The notes under the pieces: model-generated
What the model was told of the DNA's origin: nothing
The model's input: only the letters and a program-made list of their open reading frames with translations
Databases searched by the model: none
Shown: piece by piece, positions 9,049-18,527 of the stretch
Layout: every line of letters starts with the position of its first letter
Position numbering within the stretch: position 1 is the stretch's first letter
Assembly: GCF_003148475.1 (NCBI RefSeq)
Contig: NZ_QGGG01000013.1
Span: 83,430-147,429 of the forward strand
Reading direction: 5' to 3'
DNA: 64,000 nt
DNA from: Pseudaminobacter salicylatoxidans
GTDB taxonomy: Bacteria > Pseudomonadota > Alphaproteobacteria > Rhizobiales > Rhizobiaceae
Made by a program: the position numbers and the translations under genes

Positions 9049-9877
9049 ACGCAAGGCTTTCGTCTGCGGACACCCGATCGCGCATTCGCGTTCGCCGAAG
9101 ATTCACGGCTTTTGGCTGAGACAATACGGCATCGACGGCAGCTATGACGCCATCGATGTGGAGCCGGAGGTTTTCGATGATTTTCTGGCGCGGCTGGCCG
9201 CGAACGGGCTGGTCGGCGGCAATGTCACCATTCCGCACAAGGAAGCGGCCTTCCGCCTGGTTCAGCGGCGTGCCGCGGCCGCCGAGGCGATCGGCGCGGT
9301 CAACACGCTGTGGTTCGAGAACGGCCATCTGTGGGGCGACAATACGGATGCCTATGGTTTTGCCGCCAATCTCGATGAATATGCGCCCGACTGGGACAAG
9401 GCCGAAATCGCGCTGGTACTGGGCGCGGGCGGAGCGGCGCGCGCGGTGGTCCATGCGCTGAAGATGCGCGGGTTCAGGCATATCCGCATCGTCAACCGCA
9501 CCGCGGAGCGCGCGCTGGCGCTGGCGGATGCGTTCGGTGAAGGGGTTTCGGGCCATCCGCTTGCGGCAAGCGGCGAATTCCTGCCCGACACCGGGCTCCT
9601 CGTCAACACGACCTCGCTCGGCATGCATGGCAGTGGCGAATTGCCGGTCGATCCGTCGGCCTTGCCCGCCCATGCCATCGTCACCGACATCGTCTATGTG
9701 CCGCTGGAAACGCCGCTGCTTGCGGTGGCAAGGGCGCGCGGGCTGAAGACCGTGGACGGCCTCGGCATGCTGCTGCATCAGGCCGTGCCGGGCTTCGAGC
9801 GCTGGTTCGGCGTGCGGCCCGAGGTGACGCGGAAGCTGCGCGAGCTGATCGTGGCCGACCTGGGTGTGGCGGCATGA
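9041..9877 (+). CDS. aroE: Shikimate dehydrogenase (NADP+)
   Basis: AroE reduces 3-dehydroshikimate to shikimate in the aromatic amino acid pathway. The 278-residue protein has the substrate motif [10 protein letters not shown] near residue 11, the catalytic Lys in [10 protein letters not shown], and NTDAYGF with the catalytic Asp. The NADP-binding glycine motif GAGGAARAV is near residue 130, and the C-terminal [11 protein letters not shown] is typical. I chose the ATG at 9041 because GGAG precedes it at good spacing; another ATG lies four codons upstream at 9029. The start overlaps maf and the stop overlaps coaE, so the genes are probably coupled. Confidence 0.97.
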   Translation: MAERKAFVCGHPIAHSRSPKIHGFWLRQYGIDGSYDAIDVEPEVFDDFLARLAANGLVGGNVTIPHKEAAFRLVQRRAAAAEAIGAVNTLWFENGHLWGDNTDAYGFAANLDEYAPDWDKAEIALVLGAGGAARAVVHALKMRGFRHIRIVNRTAERALALADAFGEGVSGHPLAASGEFLPDTGLLVNTTSLGMHGSGELPVDPSALPAHAIVTDIVYVPLETPLLAVARARGLKTVDGLGMLLHQAVPGFERWFGVRPEVTRKLRELIVADLGVAA

Positions 9878-10479
9878 TCGTGCTGGGGCTCACAGGGTCG
9901 ATAGGCATGGGCAAATCGACTGCCGGCAGGATGTTTTCGGAAGCCGGCGTGCCGGTGCATGATTCGGACGAGGCCGTGCATCGGCTCTATGCCGGCAAAG
10001 CCGCTCCGCTGGTGGAAGCTGCATTTCCCGGCACTGTTCGCGACGGCGTCGTCGATCGCGCCGAGCTTTCCAGGCGGGTGCTCGGCAAGCCCGAGGCGTT
10101 GAAAAAGCTCGAGGGGGTCATCCACCCTCTGGTGCGTGCCGATGCCGAAGCCTTTCTGGCGCAGAGCCGCGCGTCCGGAGCACCGCTGGCCGTGCTCGAC
10201 ATACCGCTGCTGTTTGAAACCGGCGGACGCGACCGCGTCGACAAGGTCGTCGTGGTCAGCGCCTCGGCCGAAGCGCAGCGCGAGCGCGTGCTTGCCCGCC
10301 CGGGCATGACCGAAGAAAAATTCGCCAGCATTCTGGCGCGTCAGGTGCCTGACGCCGAAAAGCGCCGGCAGGCCGATTTCGTTATCGACACGAGCGGCTC
10401 GTTCGATCGCACGAGGCAGGCGGTGCAGCGGCTGATCGCCTCGCTCGTCGGGGAAAAGCCGCATTCTCCTGCCAACTGA
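9874..10479 (+). CDS. coaE: Dephospho-CoA kinase
   Basis: CoaE phosphorylates the 3-prime hydroxyl of dephospho-CoA, the last step of coenzyme A synthesis. The 201-residue protein opens with the P-loop [12 protein letters not shown] (residues 4-15). It also has the conserved [16 protein letters not shown] and [10 protein letters not shown] segments, the last near residue 110, and R-rich lid residues around [11 protein letters not shown]. Its ATG overlaps the stop of aroE by 4 bp. A second CoA gene, coaA, lies 14 kb away at the end of the his operon. Confidence 0.97.
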   Translation: MIVLGLTGSIGMGKSTAGRMFSEAGVPVHDSDEAVHRLYAGKAAPLVEAAFPGTVRDGVVDRAELSRRVLGKPEALKKLEGVIHPLVRADAEAFLAQSRASGAPLAVLDIPLLFETGGRDRVDKVVVVSASAEAQRERVLARPGMTEEKFASILARQVPDAEKRRQADFVIDTSGSFDRTRQAVQRLIASLVGEKPHSPAN

Positions 10480-10650
10480 CCCTTGCGGCCTCAGGCGGTC
10501 GCGGTCATGATTCATGAGGTTTCCGCCGGTCGACGGCGGTGACCGGCACCAGCTTCGAGAGAACCGGCAAGCCTTCGGGAAGCCACTCAGCATCGTAACT
10601 ACTGCGCCAGTCCGCCCATGTGCGAGAATGGCGCTGAATGGAGTGATTCG

Positions 10651-11379
10651 TTGCGCGAAATCATCTTCGATACGGAAACCACCGGCCTCGACGCGCGCGA
10701 GGATCGCATCATCGAGATCGGCGCGGTGGAGATGGTCAACCGGTTTCCGACCGGAAACACGTTCCATGTCTACATCAATCCGCAGGGCAGGCAGGTCCAT
10801 CCCGACGCGCTTGCCGTCCACGGCATCAGCAATGAACGCCTTGTCAACGAGAAAACCTTCCCTGAGATCGTTGATCAGTTCCTGGCTTTTTTCGATGGCG
10901 CGAAGCTGATCGCGCACAATGCCAATTTTGACATCGGCTTCATCAATGCCGAACTGGCGCGGCTCGATTTCCCGGCGGTGGACAATGAGCGGGTGGTGGA
11001 TTCGCTGGCGCTCGCGCGCCGCAAGCACCCGATGGGGCCGAATTCGCTCGACGCGCTGTGCCGGCGCTACGGCATCAACAACAGCCACCGCACATTCCAC
11101 GGCGCCTTGCTCGACTCCCAGCTTCTGGCCGAAGTCTATATCGAGTTGGTCGGCGGCAGGCAGGCGGCGCTCATCCTCGACGCGGGCAGCCAGTCGGGCG
11201 GCGAGGATTTTGGCGGCCAGGCTACGGTCACCATCGGCCAGCGTCCGGTGCCGTTGGCTCCGCGCATCACGGATGCCGAGCGCGCGGCCCATGCGAAACT
11301 GGTCGAGAAACTGGGCGAGAAATCGATCTGGCAGCGTTTCGGCGCATCGGACGAAGAGCGCGAAGCCGCTCTTGGATAA
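10651..11379 (+). CDS. dnaQ: DNA polymerase III epsilon subunit, 3'-5' exonuclease
   Basis: DnaQ is the proofreading exonuclease of the replicative polymerase. The 242-residue protein has ExoI FDTETTGLD at its start, ExoII HNANFDIGFINAEL in the middle and ExoIII HGALLDSQLL, giving the DEDDh catalytic set. The C-terminal tail, which in E. coli binds the alpha subunit, is present. The TTG at 10651 is chosen because GGAG lies 8 bases upstream and the product then begins LREIIFDTETTG as in relatives. An ATG at 10618 would add 11 residues. It is the last gene of the block running from the origin and faces secB. Confidence 0.96.
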   Translation: MREIIFDTETTGLDAREDRIIEIGAVEMVNRFPTGNTFHVYINPQGRQVHPDALAVHGISNERLVNEKTFPEIVDQFLAFFDGAKLIAHNANFDIGFINAELARLDFPAVDNERVVDSLALARRKHPMGPNSLDALCRRYGINNSHRTFHGALLDSQLLAEVYIELVGGRQAALILDAGSQSGGEDFGGQATVTIGQRPVPLAPRITDAERAAHAKLVEKLGEKSIWQRFGASDEEREAALG

Positions 11380-11406
11380 GGGTCGCTTGAAGTTCTTCTA
11401 TCAGAC

Positions 11407-11434
11407 AAAAAACCCGGCACGAGGCCGGGTTTTT
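11407..11434. terminator. Bidirectional terminator between dnaQ and secB
   Basis: AAAACCCGGC and GCCGGGTTTTT form a stem with a short ACGAG loop, flanked by A and T runs on both sides. It can therefore end transcription from both convergent genes. Confidence 0.88.
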
Positions 11435-11460
11435 CATGAAAAGTCGCTGCTGCGCTGGGC

Positions 11461-11961
11461 TTAGCTGACCTGCACCTTGGCAGCCGCCTGGTCCTCGGCG
11501 ATCTTCTGCTGGAACATCTGCGCGAAGTCGATCGGGTCGAGCATCAGCGGCGGGAAGCCGCCATTGCGGGTGGCGTCGGCGATGATCTGGCGCGCGAAGG
11601 GAAACAGCAGGCGCGGGCACTCGATGAAGAGCAGCGGCAGCATGTGCTCCTGCGGGAACCCTTCGATCTTGAAGACGCCGCCATAGACCAGCTCGACGTT
11701 GAACAGCACTTCCTTGTCGAAAGCCGCCTTGGCCGAGAGCGTCAGGTTGACGTCGAATTCCTTGTCCGAAAGCGGATTGGCGTTGACGTTGACGTTGATG
11801 TTGATGCCGGGCGCCTTGTCGCGGCCGCGCAGCGAGTTGGGCGCGCCGGGGCTCTCGAAGGAGAGGTCCTTCACATATTGTGCAAGCACGTTGAGCGAAG
11901 GCTGCGCACCGGCGGCATTGCCGTTTCCGTTGCCGACCGGCTGGTTCTCGTCATTGGCCAT
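11461..11961 (-). CDS. secB: Protein-export chaperone SecB
   Basis: SecB is a tetrameric cytoplasmic chaperone that keeps preproteins unfolded and delivers them to SecA. The 166-residue product has the core segments [28 protein letters not shown] and [29 protein letters not shown] is the most conserved stretch, and the SecA-contact region [13 protein letters not shown] follows. The N-terminus has a polar, Asn/Gly-rich extension of about 20 residues, usual in rhizobia. It is convergent with dnaQ. Confidence 0.97.
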   Translation of the reverse strand: MANDENQPVGNGNGNAAGAQPSLNVLAQYVKDLSFESPGAPNSLRGRDKAPGININVNVNANPLSDKEFDVNLTLSAKAAFDKEVLFNVELVYGGVFKIEGFPQEHMLPLLFIECPRLLFPFARQIIADATRNGGFPPLMLDPIDFAQMFQQKIAEDQAAAKVQVS

Positions 11962-12086
11962 GAGCCATCTTCCTCTTTGCGTTCAGCCGCCGGGCGGCCC
12001 CGATTGAAATCGAGCGTTGGCTAGCATGGCCTTCATGTCAAGACAAGGTTTTGGCCGGGCTGCCGTCGCGGGCGGGTTTTGCGTCT

Positions 12087-12575
12087 CTAGTCGTCGCCAA
12101 GACGCCGCCAGGGCGAATTCGGATCGGCGTCGCGCGAATAGTCGGCTTCGTCGAGGTCGATGGTCCGGCTTTGACCCTGCCGGCGCGAAAAGCCGCCCAT
12201 GCCGCCATAATTCACCGTGAAATCCACGCGCTTGCGCAAAAAATTCCAGCCGAAATCGCGCACCGGCGGCAGGAACAGCAAAATGCCGAGAATATCGGTG
12301 AAGAAGCCCGGCAAAAGAAGCAGGATGCCTGCCAAAAGGATCATCACGCCATGGGCGAGGTCGCGGCTGGGGTCGCGCCCGGCCTCGATCTCATTGCGGA
12401 TGCGCGCCATCACGCCAAAACCCTGATGTCGCAAAAGCATGCCGCCGGCGATGCTGGCGGCGATGGTGAGCCCCAGCGTCGGAAAAACGCCGATCTGCCG
12501 GCCGACGATGACGAAGCCGGCGATTTCGATCAGCGGAAGCAGCAAAAGAAGGGAGGGAATGAGGGAAACGCGCAC
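12087..12575 (-). CDS. fxsA: FxsA-family membrane protein
   Basis: FxsA is an inner-membrane protein; in E. coli its overexpression eases exclusion of phage T7 by the F plasmid, and its normal role is unclear. The product of about 162 residues has hydrophobic segments near the start (IPSLLLLLPLIEIAGFVIVG), around IGVFPTLGLTIAASIAGGML, and at GVMILLAGILLLLPGFFTDILG. The last is the most conserved part of the family. The tail is polar with Arg and Asp. I prefer the GTG at 12575 (VRVSLIPS), where the family domain begins; the upstream ATG at 12644 would put 23 charged residues before the membrane segment. It is divergent from the Tim44-like gene. Confidence 0.85.
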   Translation of the reverse strand: MRVSLIPSLLLLLPLIEIAGFVIVGRQIGVFPTLGLTIAASIAGGMLLRHQGFGVMARIRNEIEAGRDPSRDLAHGVMILLAGILLLLPGFFTDILGILLFLPPVRDFGWNFLRKRVDFTVNYGGMGGFSRRQGQSRTIDLDEADYSRDADPNSPWRRLGDD

Positions 12576-12777
12576 GAACCAGCCTGTTTTTCGGGTTTTT
12601 GACCTGGGTTGCATCAAAATGTCCAGCGGCCAACGCTGGCGCATCCTACATTAGATAGGTAAGCATGGCTTTCATTTGAATGATGGCAGCATGCGTTCTA
12701 TATGCATTGGAACAGAGGGCGCTGAAATGCCGGAGCGGTGAGAGTGCCGTTTCGGCACGGCCGAAGACAAGGGATTG

Positions 12778-13494
12778 ATGGCGGAAGATATGGAATTTTT
12801 CGACTTCGGCACATTGTTCTTTCTGATCGCGGCCGTCGTGATCTTCTTTCAGCTGCGCAACGTGCTGGGGCGCCGCACCGGCAATGAGCGTCCGCCGTTC
12901 GATCCCTATACGGCCGCCCGCACCGGCGACAAGGATGCCGCCCAAAAATCCGAAAATGTGGTGTCCCTGCCGCGCAAGCGTGGTCCGGCCGACAATGACG
13001 ATGCCTATGCGGCCATTGATGCCGTCGCCAAGCCCGACACCGATCTGAACAGGGGCCTGCGCGCCATCAAGGATGCCGATGCGAGCTTCGAGCCCAAATC
13101 CTTCGTCGACGGCGCCAAGATGGCCTATGAGATGATCGTCATGGCCTATGCCGACGGCGACCGCAAAACGCTGAAGAACCTGCTTTCGCGCGAGGTCTAT
13201 GACGGTTTCGTCGCCGCCATCTCAGACCGCGAGGCGCGCTCGGAAAAGATCCAGTCCTCCTTCGTCGGCATCGACAAGGCCGATATCGTCGCCGCCGAAG
13301 TGAAGAACGGCGAGGCCCACATCACGCTGCGGATCATCAGCGAGCTTATTTCGGCCACCCGCGACAAGGCCGGCGAGGTGATCGACGGCGATCCCGAAAC
13401 GGTGGCCGAGGTCAAGGACGTATGGACTTTCGCGCGCGATGCACGCTCGCGCGACCCGAACTGGAAGCTCGTCGCGACCGAAGAAGAAGAGTGA
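12778..13494 (+). CDS. Tim44/TimA-type membrane-anchored protein
   Basis: The 238-residue protein has an N-terminal membrane anchor (FFDFGTLFFLIAAVVIFFQL, about residues 6-25). A polar linker follows, then a C-terminal Tim44-like domain with FVDGAKMAYEMIVMAYADGD and VYDGFVAAI. Bacterial members are relatives of the mitochondrial import motor component Tim44; in alphaproteobacteria TimA is proposed to interact with the inner membrane, but its job is not settled. AAGGG lies just before the ATG at 12778; a second in-frame ATG at 12790 is possible. It starts a rightward block with mltA, smr and an XRE regulator, divergent from fxsA. Confidence 0.88.
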   Translation: MAEDMEFFDFGTLFFLIAAVVIFFQLRNVLGRRTGNERPPFDPYTAARTGDKDAAQKSENVVSLPRKRGPADNDDAYAAIDAVAKPDTDLNRGLRAIKDADASFEPKSFVDGAKMAYEMIVMAYADGDRKTLKNLLSREVYDGFVAAISDREARSEKIQSSFVGIDKADIVAAEVKNGEAHITLRIISELISATRDKAGEVIDGDPETVAEVKDVWTFARDARSRDPNWKLVATEEEE

Positions 13495-13516
13495 CCGTCG
13501 TTCAGGGGCCGGTCCG

Positions 13517-14614
13517 GTGGCGCTGTCGCCTGTCTTCCGCATCGTCTCCTTCGGCGATCTTCCCGGCTGGCGCCAGGACGACCAGACCGATGCCTACGCA
13601 GCCTTTCGCCGCTGCGCCTTCCATGTGCTGACCAAACCCTATCGCACCGGCGCGCTGGGTGTGGAGTTTTCCGCTTTCGCGGATGCCTATGCGGATGCGC
13701 GCGCATCCGGGCGGCAGGATGCCCGTGCCTTCTTCGAGCGCCATTTTGTGCCGGCGCGCGTCGCGCCGGACGACAGACCGTCGGGCTTCGTGACCGGATT
13801 CTACGAGCCGGAAGTGGTGGCCTCTCTTGTAAGAACGGATCGTTTCACCGTGCCGCTGCTCGCGCGGCCGGACGATCTGCTTGATGTGGACGATGGCAAT
13901 CGGCCGGACGGGATGGACCCTTACCTTGCCTTTGCGCGCCAAACGCCTGACGGGCTCGCCGAATATTTCGACCGGCAGGCCATCGAACGGGGCGCGCTGG
14001 AAGGGCAGGGGCTGGAAATCGCCTGGCTGACCGATCCGGTGGATGGATTCTTCGTCCATGTGCAGGGTGCTGCACGGCTGAAAATGACGGACGGCTCGCT
14101 GCGGCGTGTGACCTATGCGGCGAAATCCGGCCAGCGTTTCACCGGGCCTGGCGGGGTGCTGGCCGAACTGGGCGAAATCCCGCTGGAAAAGATCACCATG
14201 CAGTCGATCCGGGCATGGTTCAAAGCCAATCCGGGGCGGGTGAACGAGATATTGTGGCGCAACCGCTCCTATATCTTCTTCCGCGAGGCTGCGGTTGAAC
14301 GAGCCGAGCTGGGGCCGATCGCGGCGGCAAAAGTGCCGCTGACGCCCGGCCGTTCCATGGCGGTGGACCGGCTGCTGCATACATTCGGCACGCCGTTCTT
14401 CATTGACGCCCCGAAGCTGACGGCCTTCGGCGGCGCTGGCTTCCGCCGGCTGATGATCGCGCAGGACACCGGCTCGGCCATCACCGGTCCGGCGCGAGGC
14501 GATCTTTTCGCCGGTTCCGGTGATGCTGCCGGCGAGATCGCCGGTGTGGTGCGCGCCGATGCCGATTTCTTCGCGCTGGTCCCGCGCGGCCTCATCGGCG
14601 GGGCCGCGTCATGA
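13517..14614 (+). CDS. mltA: Membrane-bound lytic murein transglycosylase A
   Basis: MltA cleaves peptidoglycan glycan strands, forming 1,6-anhydromuramyl ends. The 365-residue protein has the MltA domain with GFVTGFYEPEV, DPYLAFARQT and QGSGR-like VQGAARLKM, and a C-terminal 3D domain in which AQDTGSAITGPARGDLF carries the catalytic Asp. I see no clear signal peptide or lipobox at this start (VALSPVFRIVSFGDLPGW), so export is unexplained unless the true start differs. GTG at 13517 has AGGGG upstream; a longer in-frame start at 13439 lies inside the previous gene. The stop overlaps the Smr gene by 4 bp. Confidence 0.93.
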   Translation: MALSPVFRIVSFGDLPGWRQDDQTDAYAAFRRCAFHVLTKPYRTGALGVEFSAFADAYADARASGRQDARAFFERHFVPARVAPDDRPSGFVTGFYEPEVVASLVRTDRFTVPLLARPDDLLDVDDGNRPDGMDPYLAFARQTPDGLAEYFDRQAIERGALEGQGLEIAWLTDPVDGFFVHVQGAARLKMTDGSLRRVTYAAKSGQRFTGPGGVLAELGEIPLEKITMQSIRAWFKANPGRVNEILWRNRSYIFFREAAVERAELGPIAAAKVPLTPGRSMAVDRLLHTFGTPFFIDAPKLTAFGGAGFRRLMIAQDTGSAITGPARGDLFAGSGDAAGEIAGVVRADADFFALVPRGLIGGAAS

Positions 14615-15159
14615 GCAAGGCCCCCAAGACACTCAGCGACGAGGATCGCATCCTCTGGAGCCTGGTTGCCCGCTCGACCAAACCGTTGAAGGGTCGAGCT
14701 GCGGTCGAAGTCCCGCCCGAACCGGCGATGACCATGGAACAGGCCATGGCCGCGACGGAAAAGCCCACTCCGAAGCCGGCATCCCCGCAGCGCCAGGCCA
14801 GGCCCGGGCAGGCCGTCACCACTTCGCTCGATGCGCCGACGCACGAAAAGCTCGCCAGGGGCCGCTTGCCGATAGAGGGCAGGGTCGATCTGCACGGGCT
14901 GACGCAGGAGGAGGCCTATTCGCTGCTTTTGTCCTTCCTCGGCCGCGCACATGCCGGCGGTGTGCGCTATGTGCTCGTCATCACGGGCAAGGGGTCTTCG
15001 TCGGGCGGCGAGGGGGTGTTGCGGCGGGCCGTGCCCGGCTGGCTTGCCACGCCGCCTTTCCGCATGCTGGTCAGCAGCCACGACCATGCCGCGCGCCACC
15101 ATGGCGGCGGCGGGGCTCTCTATGTGCGGCTGCGCCGCCACGCGGCGCGACGCCCATGA
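14611..15159 (+). CDS. Smr-domain protein
   Basis: The 182-residue protein has a variable Pro/Ala-rich N-terminal half and a C-terminal Smr (MutS2-like) domain with GRVDLHGLTQEEA near residue 90. The conserved VLVITGKG, the VLRRAVPGWL segment and HHGGGGALYVRLRR follow. Smr domains are nucleases, mostly acting on RNA in characterised cases; the substrate of this subfamily is unknown. The start codon overlaps the stop of mltA and the stop overlaps the XRE regulator, so the three genes are likely one unit. Confidence 0.9.
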   Translation: MSKAPKTLSDEDRILWSLVARSTKPLKGRAAVEVPPEPAMTMEQAMAATEKPTPKPASPQRQARPGQAVTTSLDAPTHEKLARGRLPIEGRVDLHGLTQEEAYSLLLSFLGRAHAGGVRYVLVITGKGSSSGGEGVLRRAVPGWLATPPFRMLVSSHDHAARHHGGGGALYVRLRRHAARRP

Positions 15160-15524
15160 CGCCGCTGGGGGAAAGGCTGCGGGCGCTGCGGCGCGAGCGC
15201 GGCGTCAGCCAGAAGGACATGGCCGCCGCAATCGGCGTCAGCGCGGCCTATCTGTCGGCGCTCGAGCATGGCCGGCGCGGCGCGCCGACCTGGGCGCTCC
15301 TGCAGAAGATCATCGGCTATTTCAACGTCATCTGGGACGATGCGGAAGAGCTTCAGCATCTGGCCGAAACATCGCATCCGCGCGTGGTGATCGACACCTC
15401 CGGCCTGTCGCCGGCCGCGACCGCGTTGGCCAATCATCTCGCCGCCAGCATAGGCCGGCTGGCCGAGGATGACATCAAGGGCCTGATCGCGCAGGTGGAG
15501 AAGGCGCGCAAGCGCCGGCGCTGA
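15156..15524 (+). CDS. XRE-family helix-turn-helix transcriptional regulator
   Basis: The 122-residue protein starts with an HTH_3 domain: LGERLRALRRERGVSQKDMA, then the recognition helix region IGVSAAYLSALEHGRRGAPTW at residues 26-46, and QKIIGYFNV. The C-terminal part is helical and may mediate dimers. The target genes are unknown. Its ATG overlaps the stop of the Smr gene by 4 bp. It is convergent with the DUF1402 gene, with only 11 bp between the two. Confidence 0.92.
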   Translation: MTPLGERLRALRRERGVSQKDMAAAIGVSAAYLSALEHGRRGAPTWALLQKIIGYFNVIWDDAEELQHLAETSHPRVVIDTSGLSPAATALANHLAASIGRLAEDDIKGLIAQVEKARKRRR

Positions 15525-15535
15525 GGCCAAAAGCC

Positions 15536-16495
15536 CTAAAACAGCGCCTGCAATTCGGGTAGCTTCTCATTGACCAGCCAGCCGTAATAGTTTTCTTCCG
15601 GCAGCTTTTGTTCCCGCCCTTCGGCCTGCCGGCGCAGGTTTTCGGCTTTCAGCGCATAGGCGCGCGCTTCCGGGCCGCCGACATTGTAGAGCGTGGCGGT
15701 GATGCCGGGATTCCGCGAAATGTCGAAGCCGGCGATGTCGCGATAGGCGTCGATGGAGGTTTTCAGGATCGCGGCCACATAGGGCAGCGTCAGGTCGGGG
15801 TCCATGATCGTCTCATAGACCTTGTTGGGATCCGCCGCATCGAGCTTCGGCAGGCCAGAGACGCGCTGCACCATGTCGCTCACCTCCAGCGCGGTCAGCG
15901 GATTGAGCTGGCCGATGCCGAAGGTCTGCCCGGCATAGAGCGGCTGGAAGAAGGTGGCGCTGAAACGGTCGTCGGGAAAGCTTGTCCCGCCCACCGCCCT
16001 GCCGCGGAACTGTCGGTTCCAGACCGTCTCGCGGCAGGCCCACAGGTCGTAGCTGTCGGTCTTGGCCGCGCAGGACGCGAATTCCGGCCGTTTGACGAAA
16101 TCCGTCACGTTCTCGCCGCGGTAGCTGAAGGTCAGGCCGCTGGAGAGATAGGACGCGGCCTTGACGTAATAGGTCTGAAGCCGGTCGTAGGCGTCGACAT
16201 TGTAGGTGTGCTCGCCGACGATCGCGCCGACCATGTGCATCGGGTCGATGCGGTAGGCGGCGGCCGTCTCGCGGATCTTGGCGCGCAGCTTGCCGTCATT
16301 CTTCAGAAGTGCATAGACCTTGCGGTATTTGGCGTCGAATGTGGTGTTGCTGGCCTTGGTGCGGCGGGTCGAGGCGCCGGGCACGGCGGGTTGCGCGATA
16401 TGGCGGTTGCCGGGCGGCACCAGCGTCGACGCGTGCGCCTGCGGGGTGCTCCACGCGAGTGCGAGCGCAATTGCCGGAATGGATCGTTTTTTCAT
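15536..16495 (-). CDS. DUF1402 secreted protein
   Basis: This protein of about 319 residues has an N-terminal signal peptide (MKKRSIPAIALALAWSTPQAHA), so it is probably exported to the periplasm. It matches the DUF1402 family, found mainly in Rhizobiales. Segments such as AYRIDPMHMVGAIVGEH and GIGQLNPLTALEVSD recall lytic transglycosylase folds, which would fit a cell wall role, but this is inference. The ATG at 16495 gives the signal peptide at the very start; an upstream in-frame ATG at 16546 adds 17 residues without RBS support. Confidence 0.78.
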   Translation of the reverse strand: MKKRSIPAIALALAWSTPQAHASTLVPPGNRHIAQPAVPGASTRRTKASNTTFDAKYRKVYALLKNDGKLRAKIRETAAAYRIDPMHMVGAIVGEHTYNVDAYDRLQTYYVKAASYLSSGLTFSYRGENVTDFVKRPEFASCAAKTDSYDLWACRETVWNRQFRGRAVGGTSFPDDRFSATFFQPLYAGQTFGIGQLNPLTALEVSDMVQRVSGLPKLDAADPNKVYETIMDPDLTLPYVAAILKTSIDAYRDIAGFDISRNPGITATLYNVGGPEARAYALKAENLRRQAEGREQKLPEENYYGWLVNEKLPELQALF

Positions 16496-16571
16496 GCGCC
16501 GCCGCGTCTCGGGATAGCCATAAGGCCGGCAAATTAGAAAAAGCACCCGACGGAGTCGAGTGCAATTCTGT

Positions 16572-16602
16572 CACGCCCGCCGCTGGGATGCCGGCGGGCG
16601 TG
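16572..16602 (-). terminator. Strong hairpin after hslU
   Basis: CACGCCCGCCG (16572-16582) pairs over 11 perfect bases with CGGCGGGCGTG (16592-16602) across a 9-base loop, just after the stop of hslU. There is no clear T-run, so it may be an RNA-stabilising stem or a weak terminator. Confidence 0.6.
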
Positions 16603-16609
16603 AATCGCA

Positions 16610-17920
16610 TCAGAGAATGAAGCGCGACAGGTCGGTGTTGCGCGACAGGTCGCCGACATGCTTCTGCACATAGTCGGCATCAATGGTGATCGTCGTGCCG
16701 GAACGGTCGGGCGCGTCGAAGGAGATTTCATCGAGCACGCGCTCCATCACCGTCTGCAGGCGCCGCGCGCCGATATTCTCGACGCTCTCGTTGAGATCGA
16801 CGGCAATGCCGGCCAGCGCGTCGATGGCGTCGTCGGTGAAGTCCAGCTTCACGCCTTCCGTCTCCATCAGGGCGATGTACTGCTTGATCAGGCTGGCTTC
16901 CGTTTCCGTCAGGATGCGGCGGAAGTCGTTCTTGTCCAGCGCACGCAATTCCACGCGGATCGGCAGGCGACCCTGAAGCTCGGGCAGCAGGTCCGACGGC
17001 TTGGAGACATGGAACGCGCCCGAGGCGATGAACAATATGTGATCGGTCTTCACCGGCCCGTATTTGGTCGCAACGGTCGTGCCTTCCACCAGCGGCAGCA
17101 GGTCGCGCTGCACGCCCTCGCGCGAGGGGCCGCCCGAAATGTCGCTGCGGGCCGCGATCTTGTCGATTTCGTCGAGGAAGACGATACCGTCATTTTCGGC
17201 CGATTCCATTGCGCGCCGCACCACCTCGTCCTGGTCGAGCAGCTTGTCGGATTCGTCGGCGATCAGCAGTTCGTAGGACTCCTTCACCGTGGTCTTGCGC
17301 ATCTTCGTGCGCCGCCCGCCCATCGCCTTGCTCAGCATGTCGTTGATGTTGAGCACGCCGATATTGGCGCCCGGCATGCCGGGTATGTCGAAGCCGGGCA
17401 TGCCGCCGGTGCCGGTGTCGGCCACCTCGATCTCGATTTCCTTGTCATCGAGTTCGCCGTCGCGCAGCTTCTTGCGGAAGGAGTCGCGCGTCGCGGGGCT
17501 TGCCGTCTTGCCGACCAGCGCTTCCAGAACGCGTTCCTCGGCGTTCAGGTGGGCGCGCGCCTTGACGTCCTCGCGCATCTTTTCGCGCGTCAGGCCGATG
17601 GCCACCTCGACCAGATCGCGCACGATCTGCTCGACGTCGCGGCCGACATAGCCCACCTCGGTGAACTTGGTCGCCTCGACCTTGACGAAGGGCGCGGCGG
17701 CAAGCTTGGCCAGGCGGCGCGAAATCTCGGTCTTGCCGACGCCGGTGGGGCCGATCATCAGGATGTTCTTGGGCATCACCTCTTCGCGCATCTGGCCGTC
17801 GAGCTGCTGGCGGCGCCAGCGGTTGCGCAGGGCGATCGCCACGGCGCGCTTGGCCTCCTTCTGGCCGATGATGAAGCGGTCGAGTTCCGAAACGGTTTCG
17901 CGGGGAGAGAAATTGCTCAT
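16610..17920 (-). CDS. hslU: ATP-dependent protease ATPase subunit HslU (ClpY)
   Basis: HslU is the AAA+ unfoldase that feeds substrates into the HslV peptidase. The 436-residue length is normal. It has the start [20 protein letters not shown], Walker [16 protein letters not shown] near residue 60, the pore motif GYVGRD, Walker [11 protein letters not shown] after a long I-domain, and sensor segments GRLPIRVEL. The C-terminal tail (SRFIL) is the part that docks into HslV. The ATG at 17920 fits family starts. It lies downstream of hslV on the same strand, but a GNAT gene and DUF2585 are between them. Confidence 0.97.
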   Translation of the reverse strand: MSNFSPRETVSELDRFIIGQKEAKRAVAIALRNRWRRQQLDGQMREEVMPKNILMIGPTGVGKTEISRRLAKLAAAPFVKVEATKFTEVGYVGRDVEQIVRDLVEVAIGLTREKMREDVKARAHLNAEERVLEALVGKTASPATRDSFRKKLRDGELDDKEIEIEVADTGTGGMPGFDIPGMPGANIGVLNINDMLSKAMGGRRTKMRKTTVKESYELLIADESDKLLDQDEVVRRAMESAENDGIVFLDEIDKIAARSDISGGPSREGVQRDLLPLVEGTTVATKYGPVKTDHILFIASGAFHVSKPSDLLPELQGRLPIRVELRALDKNDFRRILTETEASLIKQYIALMETEGVKLDFTDDAIDALAGIAVDLNESVENIGARRLQTVMERVLDEISFDAPDRSGTTITIDADYVQKHVGDLSRNTDLSRFIL

Positions 17921-17924
17921 GTTG

Positions 17925-18527
17925 CTACAACCCATTTTGCCACTGCTTGATGAACTCGAACGGATGCAGCAGCATGATCACGTTGAGTGTCAGATTGTCC
18001 CGGATGAGGTAGCCGACGCCGATCTCGAAAACGAGGGCGAGGCTCACGATCACCCATATAGGTAGCCGCGCGGCCATCACAAATCCCAGTACCATCGCCA
18101 GCGTGTCCGAGACCGAGTTGATGATGCTGTCGCCGTAATAGTCGAGCGAGATCGTGCCTTCCCGGTAGCGGTTGATGATGAAATCGCTGTTTTCGACGAT
18201 TTCCCAGGCGCCTTCGACGAAGATCGCCAGACCCAGCCTGAGCCAGATCGAGCGACCCGGCAGCACCAGCCATGCCAGGAGATAGAACAGGAAGCCGTGG
18301 ATGATGTGCGAGAAGGTGTACCAGTCGGCGATGTGCTGGGAGTTCTCCGAACTCTGCACGATGCCGTGCCACAACTTCACATAGCCGCATTCGCAGATCG
18401 GCGTGCGCCCCATCAGATAGAGGATCAGCGCCTGTGCCGCGATCAGCCCGGCCGCGATGGCGAGCCCCACCGGCCATGAAATGCGCCAGCCTTTCTCTGT
18501 GACGTCCTTCGCAGCCGTGTCGCTCAT
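17925..18527 (-). CDS. DUF2585 (UPF0314) membrane protein
   Basis: The 200-residue protein has about four to five membrane segments, including [20 protein letters not shown] near residue 25, [13 protein letters not shown], and [20 protein letters not shown] near the end. Conserved polar residues sit between them ([37 protein letters not shown]). The family is nearly confined to Rhizobiales and has no known function. It lies between the GNAT gene (4-bp overlap) and hslU (4-bp gap), so it is probably transcribed with the HslVU protease genes. Confidence 0.88.
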   Translation of the reverse strand: MSDTAAKDVTEKGWRISWPVGLAIAAGLIAAQALILYLMGRTPICECGYVKLWHGIVQSSENSQHIADWYTFSHIIHGFLFYLLAWLVLPGRSIWLRLGLAIFVEGAWEIVENSDFIINRYREGTISLDYYGDSIINSVSDTLAMVLGFVMAARLPIWVIVSLALVFEIGVGYLIRDNLTLNVIMLLHPFEFIKQWQNGL